64,000 nucleotides of DNA from Balanoglossus misakiensis (lineage: Eukaryota; Hemichordata): NCBI GenBank assembly GCA_040954595.2, contig CM082579.2, positions 6,386,001 through 6,450,000 of the forward strand. Reading direction: 5' to 3'. Shown piece after piece: positions 29,301 through 44,045 of the stretch. The notes beneath the pieces are model-generated. The model ran no database searches and was not told the origin of the DNA. It saw only the letters and a list, made by a program, of their open reading frames with translations. The translations under genes were made by a program, and so were the position numbers. Positions within the stretch are counted from its first letter, which is position 1. Each line of letters begins with the position of its first letter.

Positions 29301-32300
29301 TAAAGGTAAACTTTCTCTCGTATTAGGCGTACGGGATTATAAGAAATACCAAAGTGCAACGTACTTGTTTACCGCGGTCGGGCACTGTGAAAGTTATCGT
29401 GGTGTGCGTTCCTATCTCTGAATAGGTAGAAAGTTTGTTTCGTGTGATTCTAATTAGCATATCTACCCGGATGGGGAGTGACGGCGCATGCGTAAGCCAC
29501 CAAGCCTGAACGTGCGGCGGAGCTTTAATATTAATGGAGTCTAGTCAACCAGGCGTGGCGGCCATATCTGTCGCATACAGCGCATGACGGCCCGACCGGG
29601 CACGACCGCTTACGAATTTCGAGGCTTTAAAGCGCGCCATAAATCATTCGGAAGGTTTAATCACAGCTGCAAACAGCTTTTAACACTTGGGGTTTTATCG
29701 GCACTTGTGGATATTGGGCCATAAATTTTGTGATTTTCCGTGATATTACACTCTGGGGATAAAATATATCGTTAATTGACTGGTAATTTTAGGTATGCCC
29801 TGCTGTCCCTCGGCATACGCCCTACGTGATCTTATCGCCATACGGCCTCTTAATAGCAACAGAAGCGGTTGCTAGGCTGTCGGCCTGTTCATATAGCTTG
29901 AATTATATCCTATGCACAAAGGAAATCACTTGCGCGGGGTATGCGTTTATTATCCCTGTTTTATCTCATGACACGACAATGATACATTTTTGCCCTTAAG
30001 TGTTTCAGAATCGCCCTAGACCACGCCGCACTGTGCCCGCAAATATTTAGTTAGTGGAATAAGGATCTTGTTGGCGGGGAAACAAAAGTAGTCACCGCAT
30101 ATGAATAATATAATTATAGTAAAATGTTCCAGTCGCATTCGTGTAGGTAGTCGACCAGGCGCATTTTAGCATTCAGGTGTTTTCCTTTGATTTTTGCAAA
30201 AACGGGTGACTCGTGGTTGGTGAAAACGACTTCTATTGGCTAACAAACCTCCGAGGACACGTATATGCAAAAATCACCCTTGGTGAATTCCCCCCCCTTT
30301 AATATGTGGTGAGATCTTTCATCAACTGTTTATGGTGTAACCAGGTAACTAAAACTTTCCAATTCAATTTTTTTGCGAACAAATCTTCTGACGGTGACTG
30401 AAGTTACCCAGTTGCCACATGTCAATAATTTCTGCTGATTTTATTGGTCTCTGCTGGGCGAGTTGAAATGCGTCTATATACAGTGTGATTGAATCATATA
30501 TTTCTACCCACCCCTCGGCGATTGTTTGTCGACCAAAACATTCATTTATGCGCAGTTTAGCAACAAATCACATTGGCTATTATCGGGGGGAAACCAGTAG
30601 ATCCCTTCTTGTAGCATTATAGCCATTAATCTTTCAGTCCACGCGGTGCTGAGAGATTCTTGAGGGCGGAGGAGAGTTACCACACATTCGCCACTTGCAA
30701 CTGTGTACATAATATTGGAATTTCAGTCACACGCTACCTCCACGTAGACATGTACAACACTACAGGCAAACATAACTTATCAACCACTGCATGAAATATC
30801 TAGACTTCCACTTGAGGTAGTAACATGTTGGCATGATTTATGCACACGGAGTATAGCAGGTATTTACATGTTCCTTGGAATACGTGGCGTTGTCCACGTG
30901 CAAATGGGCGTACATGCATCCGGTCGATGTGTTTGCTGCCAACACGGACTCACTCATAAGTGCAAAATAATAATCACTGCGTCACGAGTTGAAAATAACT
31001 TCTGTATAGTACGGATCGTGCGCGCGAGGTCGTGGAGTTTTTCACATATCTCGGCAATCATCGTGAAAGCTCAGTATTAATGGCACGGCTGGTATTATGA
31101 TAAGGCTGCTAGTCTGCAGGTGCGCCGATTTGCGTGTTTCGCTGCAGGTATACTTTTAATGCATATAAACGCATTCATTGTGAATCCAGAGATTGGGGTT
31201 CCCTCGAGATCTACGAAAGAATAGAGTGCTGCTTGCGTACAGAATGATTCTTTTAAAATATTGTTTTCGCCCGCATCAGTGTATTAGCAATAATAGTTAG
31301 AAGAATACCATTAACGATATCGTTTAGATATACGACAGGATGCTTTAAGAATTTAGAAGATTTGAAAATGTCAAAGTTCGAAGTGTACAGCATACGTGGC
31401 ATTTTGCAAGCATAAATAACCCTCTGCAGTGTAAGCTTAACGGTTATAGTCACAGGTACATCGAAAAAAAGGTGGCCCATCACCACAAATTGAACGCACG
31501 ATAAAATATTGATGCGGCGACGTTTGTGCTGATTCGGCTTCGACTATAGGGCCTGCCAGGGCTTCATGAAGAAATTGCGTCGCTACTGTCGCTCTCCCGA
31601 GACTACCAGTAACGTGCACTTCTCGTACACAACGAGATCTCGCGAACGGTACCCTTCCCAGCATGCAGAGCGTTGCTATGCTACTTCCTGACAGCATATG
31701 CCGCATGTGAACAGTATTCATCGTGCATGTTGGGCGATCCACTTTGTGCTCCGCATTCCATTTAACCGCACCAATTGTACTCAATTACACAGGCCTACCC
31801 GCAAATCGAGTGCCGCAACAATTTCAAACCACTTACAGCACACGTCCGTTGGCAGATTAATGGCCGCCGTCCATTTGTAACCCACTTGCAAGTTATCAGA
31901 GCACGGCGACCCTCTCTCCAAAATCCACCGCGATAGTCAAAACCACAGAAGAGTTTATATCGACTGATTGCTGGGCAATTATTGTCAATACTCATCACCT
32001 CGAATCCTTCCGAGTGGCGCCAGGCACGTCGTACATCATGACGACGAATATCCATCCGCCGGACAAACATAAGACAAATGCTGCACGCGGGTATGCCTAT
32101 CTTACCGTCAACCTCGTCAATCCGAGAGCAAATGAGATTTAAATGTCTGCATGGCACTCTCTTTACGAGGCGTTTTAGATCTGGTCACAGTACACTTCAT
32201 CTCTGCGTTTTAGACTAATTGAATGCCATTTCGGTGGGATTTCACGAAATGAGCTCCAGATGCATTTTGCTTTCTAAATCTAAGTTAGTACAACCGTTTA

Positions 32301-35300
32301 TCCTTTTTGTCATCAATAAATATCCGAAATTTATATTGGGGGTTATGTATAGAAACGATCTTTCTTTCTTCGAATTAACCGCCATGGGAGGTAATGTGCT
32401 AACCGAAAAACCGACCGGGAAGAGGAGGACTTGAAACAGCCCGATAGACAATACGAAAGAGAGTCCGTTCGTGGCACATCTCGTGAACCAACACCAGAAG
32501 CAACCGAATCGCCAGATGGTACATAGGAGACTCGAACCTGAGAGAGAATGGCGACGACTACGAATCGAATACAAGGCGACCTCACATCACTAACCATTGA
32601 ATACCAAATGTCCATTGCTCAAGGTTCAAAGTCAATGTATTGATTGCTAACAGTAATCAAACAATTCTGCTTTTCATTTTTGTTAACAGTCGACAATAAT
32701 CAATGTTGCAAGAATCCAAACTGCACACTCATTGATACATTCATTTGACACGAGGTCACTTACTATAATCGAAAACATCATGCAATATGGAAAGTCTTAA
32801 TATAGATATGAACCATATTGAAATTCCTGCAAAGGACACAATCAGTAAGTATATACAGCGTAAATTACTGGTTTCAAACAGGCATGGTCTCCCATACGAA
32901 AGGGGGACTTGCAATATATATTCGGACATCCAACAATGCAATCTATCGGTATGGCCAAGTGTATTAGTTCACCGTGTTCTTTGCTGTTATCGAATACTAG
33001 TAAATACATCGTCACGAGTTGTATATGTATACACAGTAACGCAGGCAACACAAGAGCTTTCTGAATTGTTGATACACCAGTGCTAGGCACGAGAGTGAAC
33101 GAATTATATTATTTTGATGATTTGGTATATCAGACCGGGGAAAGAATTGTTTGGGTTCTACTTAAAACGCGGTCTATCTACATTTGAACAATCACGAGCG
33201 CTGCTAAGGAAACGTTTAAATCAGGACCATGCACGTGATCAGCGGGCTATACAAGACCTCACGGGGGGCTGAGATTATGCCCGTGTCGAGTTTGTCTGTT
33301 ATTTATTCTGTGTGCTATAATGGAAAGTTTTAAAAGCCCGTGTGGGTCCCATAGAAACGCGAAAACTGCTGATGCTTGGTATGAAGTACACGCAATAATC
33401 TTTCAAATCGACTGGGCCCAGTGACAATTTTTGCGTAATAATTGGACCTCGTCAGTGGTTTGCGTTGAGAAGACTGCAATTTTCACGGTCGCGGCGGTTG
33501 CCACAGATACGCTCGGTAGCGAGATCGTTAGAGGATGTTATCACAAACGTAAGAGATCACGTCGAGTTTGGATAATTGTCTTCGGTCATCCATTTGCGAT
33601 CGTTCGGCGCACAGAAACCTCGGGTCAAGGTGAATAATCTGAAGTCAGGCCGCCCTTTAGACCCATCACGTAGGAATATCCACTTACTACTATATAAGAA
33701 CCCAGAATCTACGTTGCTTCTGCCGTAAAGTGCGTTGCTTTCATGAAAACGGCAACAAACTTTGACAGAAAACGTTCTGACGCGGAAGTTGTACGTGATT
33801 TTGAAAACATTATCCGGATGAGGGATCAAACGGTCAAAGTTCGAATAGGATCGTTTAATATTGGGATGCAAGAATTGCAAATTTCAGTTCAACCTGCTAA
33901 ACGAATGCATATTTACTTTTGTGTATCGCTGCGGTTGTCATTTCTAGAATAATAGTTTTATTGCCGCAGTGTTTAACGAAAATAGCTAACTTTATTGTCG
34001 ACCGACCGACTGGTACATGTGTCAATTTGATGTAGAAAGATGGATATATATACAGTGTAAATATTAATATTAAATACCACAAATAAAATGACTTTAAAAT
34101 AGCAAATAAGCTTAGAACAACAATAGTAGCCCATCGATAAATGATGGCGTGTTGATCTGACATGGCTATCCCGACGGATAAAAATAATGCAGACAAGTCC
34201 AAAACACTGACGCGATTTGGGTGTTATCAGTCCGAAACTATTTCATAGGTACATGAATTAAGACCCTGAACAGTCAAAATGTTCCAAGAAATCCAAAAAT
34301 TTGGCACAGAAAGTCCGCAGAGTTTCAGCCGTGTGTTAATGGGGACACAAGTCTGCATTAGAACTCGGCTCACGATTTAAGTCCATCATGGGGTGATTTA
34401 TCCAGACAGTACAGTGCCAAGCGAGTTAATGGGACAAAATTAAAATTTATCCCAGATAAATCATAAGTTTGAATCATATTAGACTGGAGGTTATGATGTC
34501 ACTTGCAAAATTATGGCATTCGCAGTGTTTGGGTTCATATGTTATATTCATAATGTAGGCCAGGTTTTCAGTATTATTATCACTTATAATATTATGCGAT
34601 GTGCAAAATACCACCTAATTAGCATATTTTTCAGCCCCGACAACAGTGGTCCTAATCTCATGATCAGCAGAATATAGACAACGCCTGAGGACATAAACAC
34701 TGGTAAAGTCAATCACGTGTATACGGTCCCTACAGGCCGCCATAACCACAAAGACATCTATACTAATAACTAAAATCTTATAAATAATAATGTTCAATTA
34801 CAGCCAACCAGTCTATCCCGCGTAGAAATGGAGTGATGTGAACATGACGCTTCCAACGTGTAAAACTTAAAATAGAGTGGTCAAATTTTCTTGGGTTGCC
34901 CATCTATTACAATAACATTTCGTTGAGGGCGTTGCGTTATACTTCTCCCCGGGTCCCACACCCCCGCACGCAAGCGCAGTGGATTTGCGAAATATTAAAC
35001 TGAAAAGTAATCTCAAAAACGGCACATCATAGCGACACGGCTCCTTTGAAACGGGTAGAAGTGTTTGTAACATTTCCGCTTCGCCACAAAAAAATCTTTC
35101 ACTTGTCGAAACGGGACATTTAAGCGGATTACTCATCAAATGAAGTATTGCCCTAGTTCGTTTTGTCTCCCAGTGCTCAGTGGCGGAAGGGGCCTACACA
35201 CAGCCATATTATATCGGCGGGATATTAGCAGCTGCCTTGTTACAGCCACGCGCACCAACGATCGGCACTAACTCACTCACTCGCTAAGATTCTCTTGCCA

Positions 35301-35600
35301 GCTGTGCTGACGATATTTGTGAGATCAACTGCACTTTTCAGTTCCGCTGGTGCGAAAAAGTATCCGCGCATGATATCAAAGGGGTTCGGGTGCACTGTGT
35401 GGATTTCAGTCTTAGACAGGGATTCTGGGGCAGTCACACAACGACGACATGACGTAAACAAGCGCGCGTGGAATGGGAGGCAATTAAAAGTATGTGCCCC
35501 GTCTCCGTTATCTTTCAGCTGTGTGGAAAAGCCTATCTCATTTTTCCAGTCATACAGTGAATTTTGCTCCTTGGCGATATTATATGCGCAGCTCATTCGC
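20385..35600. other. Gene-free region, middle part
   Basis: No recognised exon. It contains the 15-bp duplication at 20725, a C-run at 24492, an 18-bp sequence at 28855-28872 shared with 4482-4499, and a TATA box followed by a 69-codon ORF at 33691-33952. The rest shows nothing I can name. Confidence 0.5.
20725..20754 (+). repeat. Tandem duplication of a 15-bp unit
   Basis: Two units CAAAAACTCCAGGAA and CAAAAACTCCACGAA differ by one base. They account for the repeated Trp-Ser-Phe-Cys stretch in a long open frame on the minus strand that is probably not a gene. Confidence 0.7.
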
Positions 35601-35645
35601 AACCACCTGTGACATTAAAATCGAAAATTCAACCAGGCTGATAGG

Positions 35646-35700
35646 TTTGGCGGGAAAGGGGTTAGCGGCAAGGTTTTGGCGGGAAAGGGGTTAGCGGCAA
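35646..35700 (+). promoter_or_regulatory. Tandem 29-bp repeat containing two E2F-type sites
   Basis: A 29-bp unit starts at 35646 and again at 35675 (second copy matches over 26 bp). Each contains TTTGGCGGGAAA, an exact E2F-type binding sequence. The repeated stretch also carries AGGGGTTAGCGGCAA. No coding exon was recognised next to it, so the target gene, if any, is unknown. Confidence 0.45.
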
Positions 35701-38520
35701 CCTTCTTTTCGATGTACGTTTGGCACTTACCGTTAGTGCGAGGTTCACCAAAAATACACGGTCGGCTTCTCAGTTTGCCGGTTGGCCGATGTGCGCAATT
35801 ACGCCGCTCCCCATGATGAAAAAATGTTACGTGGAATCTGAGAGAGAGAGATGCCTTCGTTCAAAAGAACCACCGAGCTCCTTAAAACAGCGCCGTTTTC
35901 GGAATGCCGAAGAGCGGTCGAACTATGCGCACTCTGTCAATCAGGACGTTTAGTGAAATCGTTAGAATCAATTCCCAGACGGTTGCTAACAGTATTGGAA
36001 AACAAGATGTACTGCTGCTACTACACTGCACATCAACCAAACCTCAGCGCGTGGGAAGAGCAGAAATTGAGACTACCTAAGCCAGTGCTAATTTGCAAAA
36101 TGTGACGGCCTATCACGAGCGATATTACTGAAAGATGTTTTTACTGTATAATCATGTACATGTTTTGTCACGACGACTTCGTTGAGCATATCATATCTAA
36201 CACCCGATTGGCAGCATGTTTTACTACGTATAGGGCAAACCCTGGATATCAAACCACTCTTTAAAGCTGCAGACCGACAACCAAGTATACGTTCCCGTTG
36301 ACCATACGGACCTAGAGAGGCTTCACCTGACCTACTGACTCCCTGCAAATTTTACCATTGTCGATCCAATGCCTATAATAACACATTTCTGTATTTTTTT
36401 ACGTTAAGCTGCTTAAGGGTTGTTTATGCCGTGTGCAACAAAAAGTAGGCGATTTCAGTATATGGAGCCGGGTTAAGCGCTACCGAAAGGCAGGTATTAT
36501 AGGGATGATGGATATACTTATGTGTACTGATCTGATTATGCTTAGATACAGTATTAGGTTTCCTCTCGCTTTCCACACTGCAACGCTCACCACTCGGAAA
36601 AGTTTAAACGAGAAGCTGTCCTATACGAAGGGGATTGCGAGAACAACATTCATTTAGCAAAAAAAATCCGCGCTCCTGTGAAGACCTAGGTGTCTTCGAA
36701 AGTATGTCACATAAAAAAATTATCAGCAAAGATCATTCAACACAGCTTCGCATGCAACACATCCTGATAATCATTCGTGGAAAAGAACGTATCGCGTGAA
36801 CATGGATTAGATGCCCTTGGTGTGAAATGTTGACTTTGAGGAGAAATTCTCCTCTCATGTTAATATCGAGTAACGAAAGATCTGACTGCTATTTTAACAT
36901 ATCGTGCGATTTATAACTTAGGGGAACAATGCCCATGGCGATAAAGCCAAGCCGTTTGGACAGGACGATGGAGATACTAGCACTCTGGTGAATTCAGTAT
37001 ATTCGTCGAATGGAATACAATATATTGGTAATTATAGGCGTTAAGAATGAGTTTTACAGTTTCTAAGTTCACGCTTATGGATGTCATCTTGTAAACCGCA
37101 CGAGCGATAAGTAAGTGGCATAACCATACAATGAATTCATTCGCAAGGGCCGACCTACTTCCTTTTCAGCTAAATGTTCTAATCCGCTCTAATAATTTTC
37201 AATGTACAGCAACCGCAAACAATATCTGCAGCTTCTCGACTCGAAAGGCCTATCCTCATACCGTTACAGCATTCATGCACCTGTTTGACGAGAGAATTGC
37301 CAAACTGACCAATTCGAAAAAGAAACACAGGCACTGCACACTTCCAACAAACAGAAGATTCGCCGAAGCACGAATACCGGAACACTTTACCTGACACAAT
37401 GAAAAGAAAACTCGACGGAAACTGGTGAGATCTCTGAATGGCCGGTTTTCCTGTCCGCGCGTGTAAACACTATAGACATTTGGAAGCCCGGAAGAATTAT
37501 TGGTCCACGGTTTTAATACCGACATTGTATGAAAGCAACGGCGAAGAGCCAACGTTGATGTAAAACTGTGCACTGACCAGGTTGGTGCTTAAATTATTGC
37601 CATTTCTTTCCCTTCAAATGTCAACTACCATCACTGCAGTAACGTCGCCATTACACGATGCACCACTTGATATGAAGGTAGACTTCGCCTGGAAAATCAG
37701 ATTCTTAAACTCCTTCTCATATTTTGCTCAAGGCAACATTAGATTATTCTCTCTTAAAATTGAGAATAAAAACTTGGAATCACCGTACACAATTTTGAAC
37801 GAGAAAGCAAAATGGTCTCAAATTTGAAAATCAAAATGGCCGCCAATGGCTGTGTTAACTCTATGGAGAAAATTTAAAGTGGCGATTTTTATGAAAACAA
37901 GACGATCATTAAACACCCAATGGTCTTCTTTGTTTTCAAAAAGACTCCACATATACTGTAATATAACAAGGAATTGAAAAAAAATCCTCCCCTAGGCACA
38001 CACTATCTTAATTGAAGACAAAATCACTCCCAAGCTGCTCACTGTCTTTGGCTATCAGGAAATCGAATGCGTCATAAATATTTAAGTTCGCGTGGAATCG
38101 TTTATAAATGAATGCAATTCATTTTATAATTCAAGGTCTTCGAAGAAACAACGACAGTGACAGTATAGCCAATGCACTCTTCTTTAGATAGACTGTGTAT
38201 TCTAACTTGACAAATGTATACATTATGCATTTTTTTTAATTTGGGCAGTTTTTTTCTGATCACGTCTTTTAAAATCATTAAGAACCATCGTTATCCCCAT
38301 TCCTTATGGAAATGTGTGACTTCTCGCTGCATACATATATTAATTCATTGCGTTACAAGAGAACTTCAGTCGCCCAGTGCATAGATGCGTGCGCACTCGA
38401 ACGCGTCAGCCGTATTGCATGGGTGCAGTATAATTACCATTCGTAAAGAACAACGTATTGTAAAATAGAAAGTATTACGGTAGTAGGTTTACAGTAATCG
38501 GTGACATTTGTGATGTGGTA

Positions 38521-38714
38521 TTAAAGGTATACGGTCACCTCCAATTTACATACGCCCATATATGGCTGAAATGGCGTATCTGAGTGTTCTAAAGAACATA
38601 TGTTGGCGCTATTTTTTTTCGCGTGTGTCATCCACTGAAAATCAATGATTGGCCAGATCGCAATTTGCCATGGTAACTGTAGTTATATTTGCATAGGTGA
38701 CCGTATACCTTTAA
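38521..38714. mobile_element. MITE-like element with perfect 20-bp terminal inverted repeats
   Basis: The left end TTAAAGGTATACGGTCACCT (38521-38540) is the exact reverse complement of the right end (38695-38714). The 194-bp element has no ORF of note and no transposase. The terminal TTAA could be a piggyBac-type target duplication, though the inner bases AGG differ from the usual piggyBac CCC ends. A diverged copy sits at 883-1038. Confidence 0.75.
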
Positions 38715-41700
38715 CACAGACTGGGACTGCACATCTTACGCGGCGGGTGATTTTTTTCAGAACTGTGCAGAGTATGAATAAAAAAACTTGTCGAGCATGA
38801 ATGTGTCAAGCCGGCACATTAGATGTACTCTTGTCTCACACGTACTATAGATCGATGCGTTTTGTAATGCGGGGATACATTCAATATCCATTATGGATAT
38901 TTGTCGTGGGGGCTATTAGAAGTACTTTGGGGAATTTCTTCTTATTTGAAGTCATTAGAACGGGCGATTTATTTCGTGTTGGCTCAATTTTCACCCACGC
39001 GCCGTTGAGAAGGTGGAGAATGGAATCTCAATTTAAAGAAAAAACGCGTGATAGCACAAAACGAAGATCGCGTATTTCTGGGTCTGATTTTCTGGAGAAG
39101 ACGTGAGGAGAAAGAAATGAGCGAACGGCCACTAAGGAGGTGGGGGTAATTCTTTGTAATGGCCATAAGTTACGGCACATAAACTCGAGACTTGTGAGCG
39201 AACGCGACCAGGCGATTCGGTTTTCATCAATGGCGATTGATGACTCGAAAGGAAATTATCTGGGATTGAAATCGAGAAACGTGACCCAAAGAAGCGCAGC
39301 TTTGCTTTGTTTCCAAAGCGAACAAGTTGCTGTCATTTGTTTCGAGTCAAACCCGTCGAACAGTGAGAGTCCTTCAGCAAACGGGACTATGTATCCCATA
39401 GCAAAAGCCCTGCAGATAAAGAGATTGTACACTTTGATTAAACCGTGTCATTTCGGTTGTTTTTTCTGGGTTTCTGATATATCACCACGGTGGCATTGTT
39501 TCGTTCGCTACACGTTTATCCCGTCTGCCAAAAACCCGCCACGTTTCCAATTGCATATTACACGCGAGAACTGGATTCGCTCCATGGTGCGATGACGTCA
39601 CGCCACTTTTTCACGTGGCGTTAGTAACAAATCAGCGTCGCGGTATTGAAAGACCCGTTAAATTCCCGAGCAGGTGGTCGTGCCTGAGTTTTATGGCATC
39701 GAAATACATGATGAGTTAGCGGTCGCGATTACTGAAAAGGATGGGTTTTAATCGCCGCTTTTCTACATCTTTTGTTCTGGCCGACGCGGCTAACGTGGTC
39801 ATCCCATCTGTGACGGTTATTTTGTTTTCGGGCGAGACTTCTAAAAAATGTAATGTAGAATTCTGCGCGTTGAAAAAAAACCTTGGGTATCCCCATTGAT
39901 GTTCGACAAGGGTATAAAGTGCATGTAGCAGAAATAGTTAAGTTATTAAGCAAATTTCGATATCAGTTTGATGACATTAGACAAAAATTGATGCAAGCAA
40001 TTAAGGCGACACACCTTTAAGTATAGTAATGCGTCATGAAAGCGTCCACTGGGGTTGTCGCCTGGTAAAATGTCAACGTTTTACCGTACCCGTGATATCG
40101 GGGTGATAAAATCCGTCTAGTTTCGTCGAGCGAGCTGCACTGCGGCCTGTGGATGTGGCCAGTTCTGTCTCTTGGGCGCTGCACGATTACGTGATTTTGC
40201 GATGGAATGTATACAACTGCGCGTAAATTCTACTTCGAGAGGACGCGCGCGCTCAAACGCCTCTGCTGTCATCAATCTCGTTCCGTTTTCCAAATACTGC
40301 CCCATTTATGACCTCAGTTAGAGTGCACGAGTTTAGGGCTTAAACGACAAATGGCACAATAAAAACAATCTAACGGTCTCGGAGGTTAAAGCTTTTGTTT
40401 GCGATTGAAAGAGAAATTACAGACCACTGTCTTGGGTGTCGTAATTGCTGGGCAATTTCTCTCGCAGAGAAACAAATACGCGTACCATTTTAATAGAGTG
40501 AGTTTAGTGCACAATAAAGGGCGGGTTTTATAGTACATCGCGTACATCGCATCAATGCCCTTGGGCAACCGTTACGATCACAGTTTCAATTAACTACCTT
40601 GATTTTAAGATTTCAGAATTCAATAAGTCAACATGACACTGGGGACCCAGGTAGCTAGTGTTACACAACGAGTAAAAGCAAAGGATGTGTATTTTTGTAG
40701 AAAGAACTGAGGATTCATTGTTTCACGACACGATCTTTATGTGAACTTCAATTTAGTGCAGCGTTCTCTGCGATAGTCCCTTGCGTGTGACACACGCATT
40801 GCAAGCAATTTGCGTAAATCGCTGACGCGAACTAGCTTGGCAAAATACCACGCTTTTTTCAAAAAACATACAGCCACGATTCGACACGGTTTTCTTTGAA
40901 GTTTGCGCAATCTGCCCTTGAGAAGTTTCCAGTGGGCTATTAATGTTTCAAGATTGAAAGTCTTCGCCGAGTCTCCTTCGGAGGCCACGTGACTGTTCCT
41001 ATGACGACCTACTTTTCTCCGCAAAGAAAGCATTAAATCAACAGAGCAGCGATTACCTCTCATGACGTCACTTACAGAAGGGCGTTTAATTCACCACCAA
41101 ATCCTTCGCGACACCGTCAGTGCATATAGGACAGGCGATTGGTGGTTTCTTATAACATATTTGAAAAATTGATAACAGCCATTCAAGTACCCAGTGTATA
41201 TGTACTGACTACCGCTATCGATAATTTACATGGGGATTTCGTAACGTGCTTCATGCAAGAGTCTTAAATAATTGACAGGTTTCGGTAATCCTGTGTCTGA
41301 TTAACGGGGTTTAGGAAACCGGTTTATGTTAAGAATTCTCCGCAGAGAGAGTCGATTTCAGTAAGTAGACAATACACCTGTCGGCGTTTACTTGAACATA
41401 TGCTGTATGTAATTAAGTGACAAGGAAGGTACCACATATACAAAGTATATTAAAAAGTGATTTCCTCTTTTGTGAAGGCTAAATATTACAATTTTCCAGA
41501 CCTCCGAGAGGAATGACTTTTGAAATAAGACGATATAAATAATCGTTGATATGAGATCTAGGTTATTGAGAGGGAGGTTGTTGCACTTTTCTGCTACGTA
41601 CTATCAAGAAGGTATTTTTGACGCCCACTCGCTGGTGATACGAAAGAACCTTTCAAGGATTGAAAAACACACCAGTCTTTTACAGTAACCTTTCCTTAGC

Positions 41701-44031
41701 TCTGATAGCCGATTCGCATATCTCAGAATGGATTTATCTGCCGACGAAACGCACAAAGCTAAGCTGAGGAAGATGAGCCCTTCTAACAGGTGGGCTACGT
41801 AATCAGACACGTGTCGGACAGCCACGTAGACGATACACGTCTGGCAGCCATTTTGAGGTATCGGCAGACTTGTCACGTAAGACACAGGCGCGAATTTCAG
41901 GGACCTGTATTTTCTTTAACACAAGTTTCAAGATACAATTCGATTTTCTGTCCAGTCTACTCCTAGCAGTGTCACGCACTTAGAGAATCAACAACACGTG
42001 AATTGAGACCAGCGAATACCATGGCGATAGTTGAGCAGACTCCACCTATAGGACTTCGCTATTCAGAAATGACTGAATGGCCCTGAGTGTTTGGATTTAT
42101 TCAATATCAGATTGATAGGTTGAGCTTGGCCTTGTCAACGTCGGGTGAATTTAGCACCGTTCTTTATGTGAATTGAAAAGAGAACATCTGTTACATATAT
42201 TTATTTTGCGCACTTGTGTTCTCGTTGTTAACTGTGTATCAGTATGTTGAAATGTCAGACATTCCGCCTGTCTATAGAACCTCTATATTACACTGTCAGC
42301 TGACATTGTTGCTGACAATCAACTGACTCCTGACTCTCCCGTAAACGCCAAAATAGCAATGTCCATGACAAAAGACCGTTCGCCAAAATTTAAAAAAAGT
42401 CAGATTCCTGGCATGTATTTTAACATGGGTTATAGGAAAGACGATACACGTCTTTCCCTTAATTAATTGGCTACCAGCATTCATGGTTTCGGCTCACAAC
42501 TGCAATTCAGTGGCTTCACTATGACTGATTTCTGTCGACTTCAGACAAATTCGACCGGAATAGCTTGCTAGATAGGTATACGCTTTAATACTGATTCTAG
42601 ACACTTCGGTTATACCACGGCTTATCAGACTTTCAAGATAGCTCTACCCTGATTGTCGTCTAGTCTTCATGAAGTCCTTGGGGGACTGACGGGTTCGTCT
42701 CTTTGTGTCCCTTTTGACCGTGCGGCAATTGCGTGATGCGTTTTCAACAAGTGGACACATTGGATCACTGATAAAAATTACATTTGCTGCCGCTAGGGTC
42801 TACCTGAGGATGACTGTAAACTGTTTGTCCTTGTGAATATCGAGAATATTTTAATTCAGATGCACTGCATGGCTCACTATTTTAAATTCTAAAAAAATCC
42901 ACAATGCCATGCAGCAGGCTGGGAATGAGGACTTAAACCAACCATTATTCACAAGAGCAATAGACACGAGAATACATTGAAACCTGACACACCATTTCGA
43001 CGAGGCTTAATCCATTGAGCACGTACAAGTTGGTTTCACCTTAAGTCCGCTTCACACAAACTTTGATAAAGGTATTAGATGAACAAATGCCAGATTAAAA
43101 CAGAAGGACGCCGTTGAAGGCCATTCCAGTTGGTGCATGATGCATGATCTTTATATGATCACCCAAAACATGTTAGACGTGTTTTGTTAGACACGTGTCT
43201 TGTCTTATAATATATAAATGGCCAGTATCCAGTTTATTAACAACAACCTATATGTGTATATAGTCAACTTGTTTTTGTGCAAAATTTGTATTCTAGTCCG
43301 GACTAGAATTCACTTGTCGACAATTTATGGCGGTTACACACTCCGAGCTCTAAGTCATTTCAAGTTCATTGTTCAATTTCTGTCTTGTATAATTGTGCCT
43401 ATTAAGCAGATTCGTGATGAGCACGGACTGTAGATGACATTGATATAAATGTCAAACGTGACCCTCCAGCTGTATCGGTTCGGTCATTTGATGGAAAGTG
43501 ATTTGAACTCTCAATTCAATTTACACTAAGCTTCAATTTTACGTGCGTGTTTTCTCCAAAAGCAATGACATACAACGGCGAGATAATGATCTCAGCTCCA
43601 CTGATGCGAATATTAGCAGGTCAGGGCGTTCGAAAGCTAGGCCGCAGCGCTTGCATGAAGAGCCCTTAACCCCATCCCCGGGGATACACCCGTGGGAGAG
43701 CAATTACGAAATGTGCCTCCCCTCTGGACCCACTTTTCACGCGAGATTTGCCGAGAAGAGGGGAGAGGAATTTCGGTCGCTATTTTTAAAGTGGGTCGCG
43801 TCCTTCCTATTTGCTGTTGCGTTAAATTGCTAAGCCTATAAGATGTAGAAGAAGATCAATAGATTCTAACAGTGTGGTTTAGAAGAAGGCAGAAGTTCAG
43901 CCAGGGGCATTGAATGCCGTGAGTAAAGAAAACGAACAAACTGTAGAGCTGTCATTCCAAACTAAAGGATAAAATACTGACCGATTACCATTCGAAATCT
44001 AAAGGAAAATCATGCATTATAGTCCCCCCTA

Positions 44032-44045
44032 CCCCCCCCCCCCCC
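44032..44045 (+). repeat. Poly-C run (14)
   Basis: A run of 14 cytosines in non-coding DNA, preceded by a further CCCCCCT block. Similar runs of about 12 are at 24492-24503 (C) and 49285-49296 (G, in sialyltransferase intron 2). Confidence 0.8.

Noticed and set aside
30814-30823. let-7-like seed TGAGGTAGTA
   Set aside because: The match stops after 10 bases, and the flanks do not fold into a let-7-type hairpin; the only complementary CTACCTC is 78 bp upstream without further pairing.
39140-39595. 151-codon open frame on the plus strand
   Set aside because: It starts at GTG, has no recognised motif, and its composition looks random.
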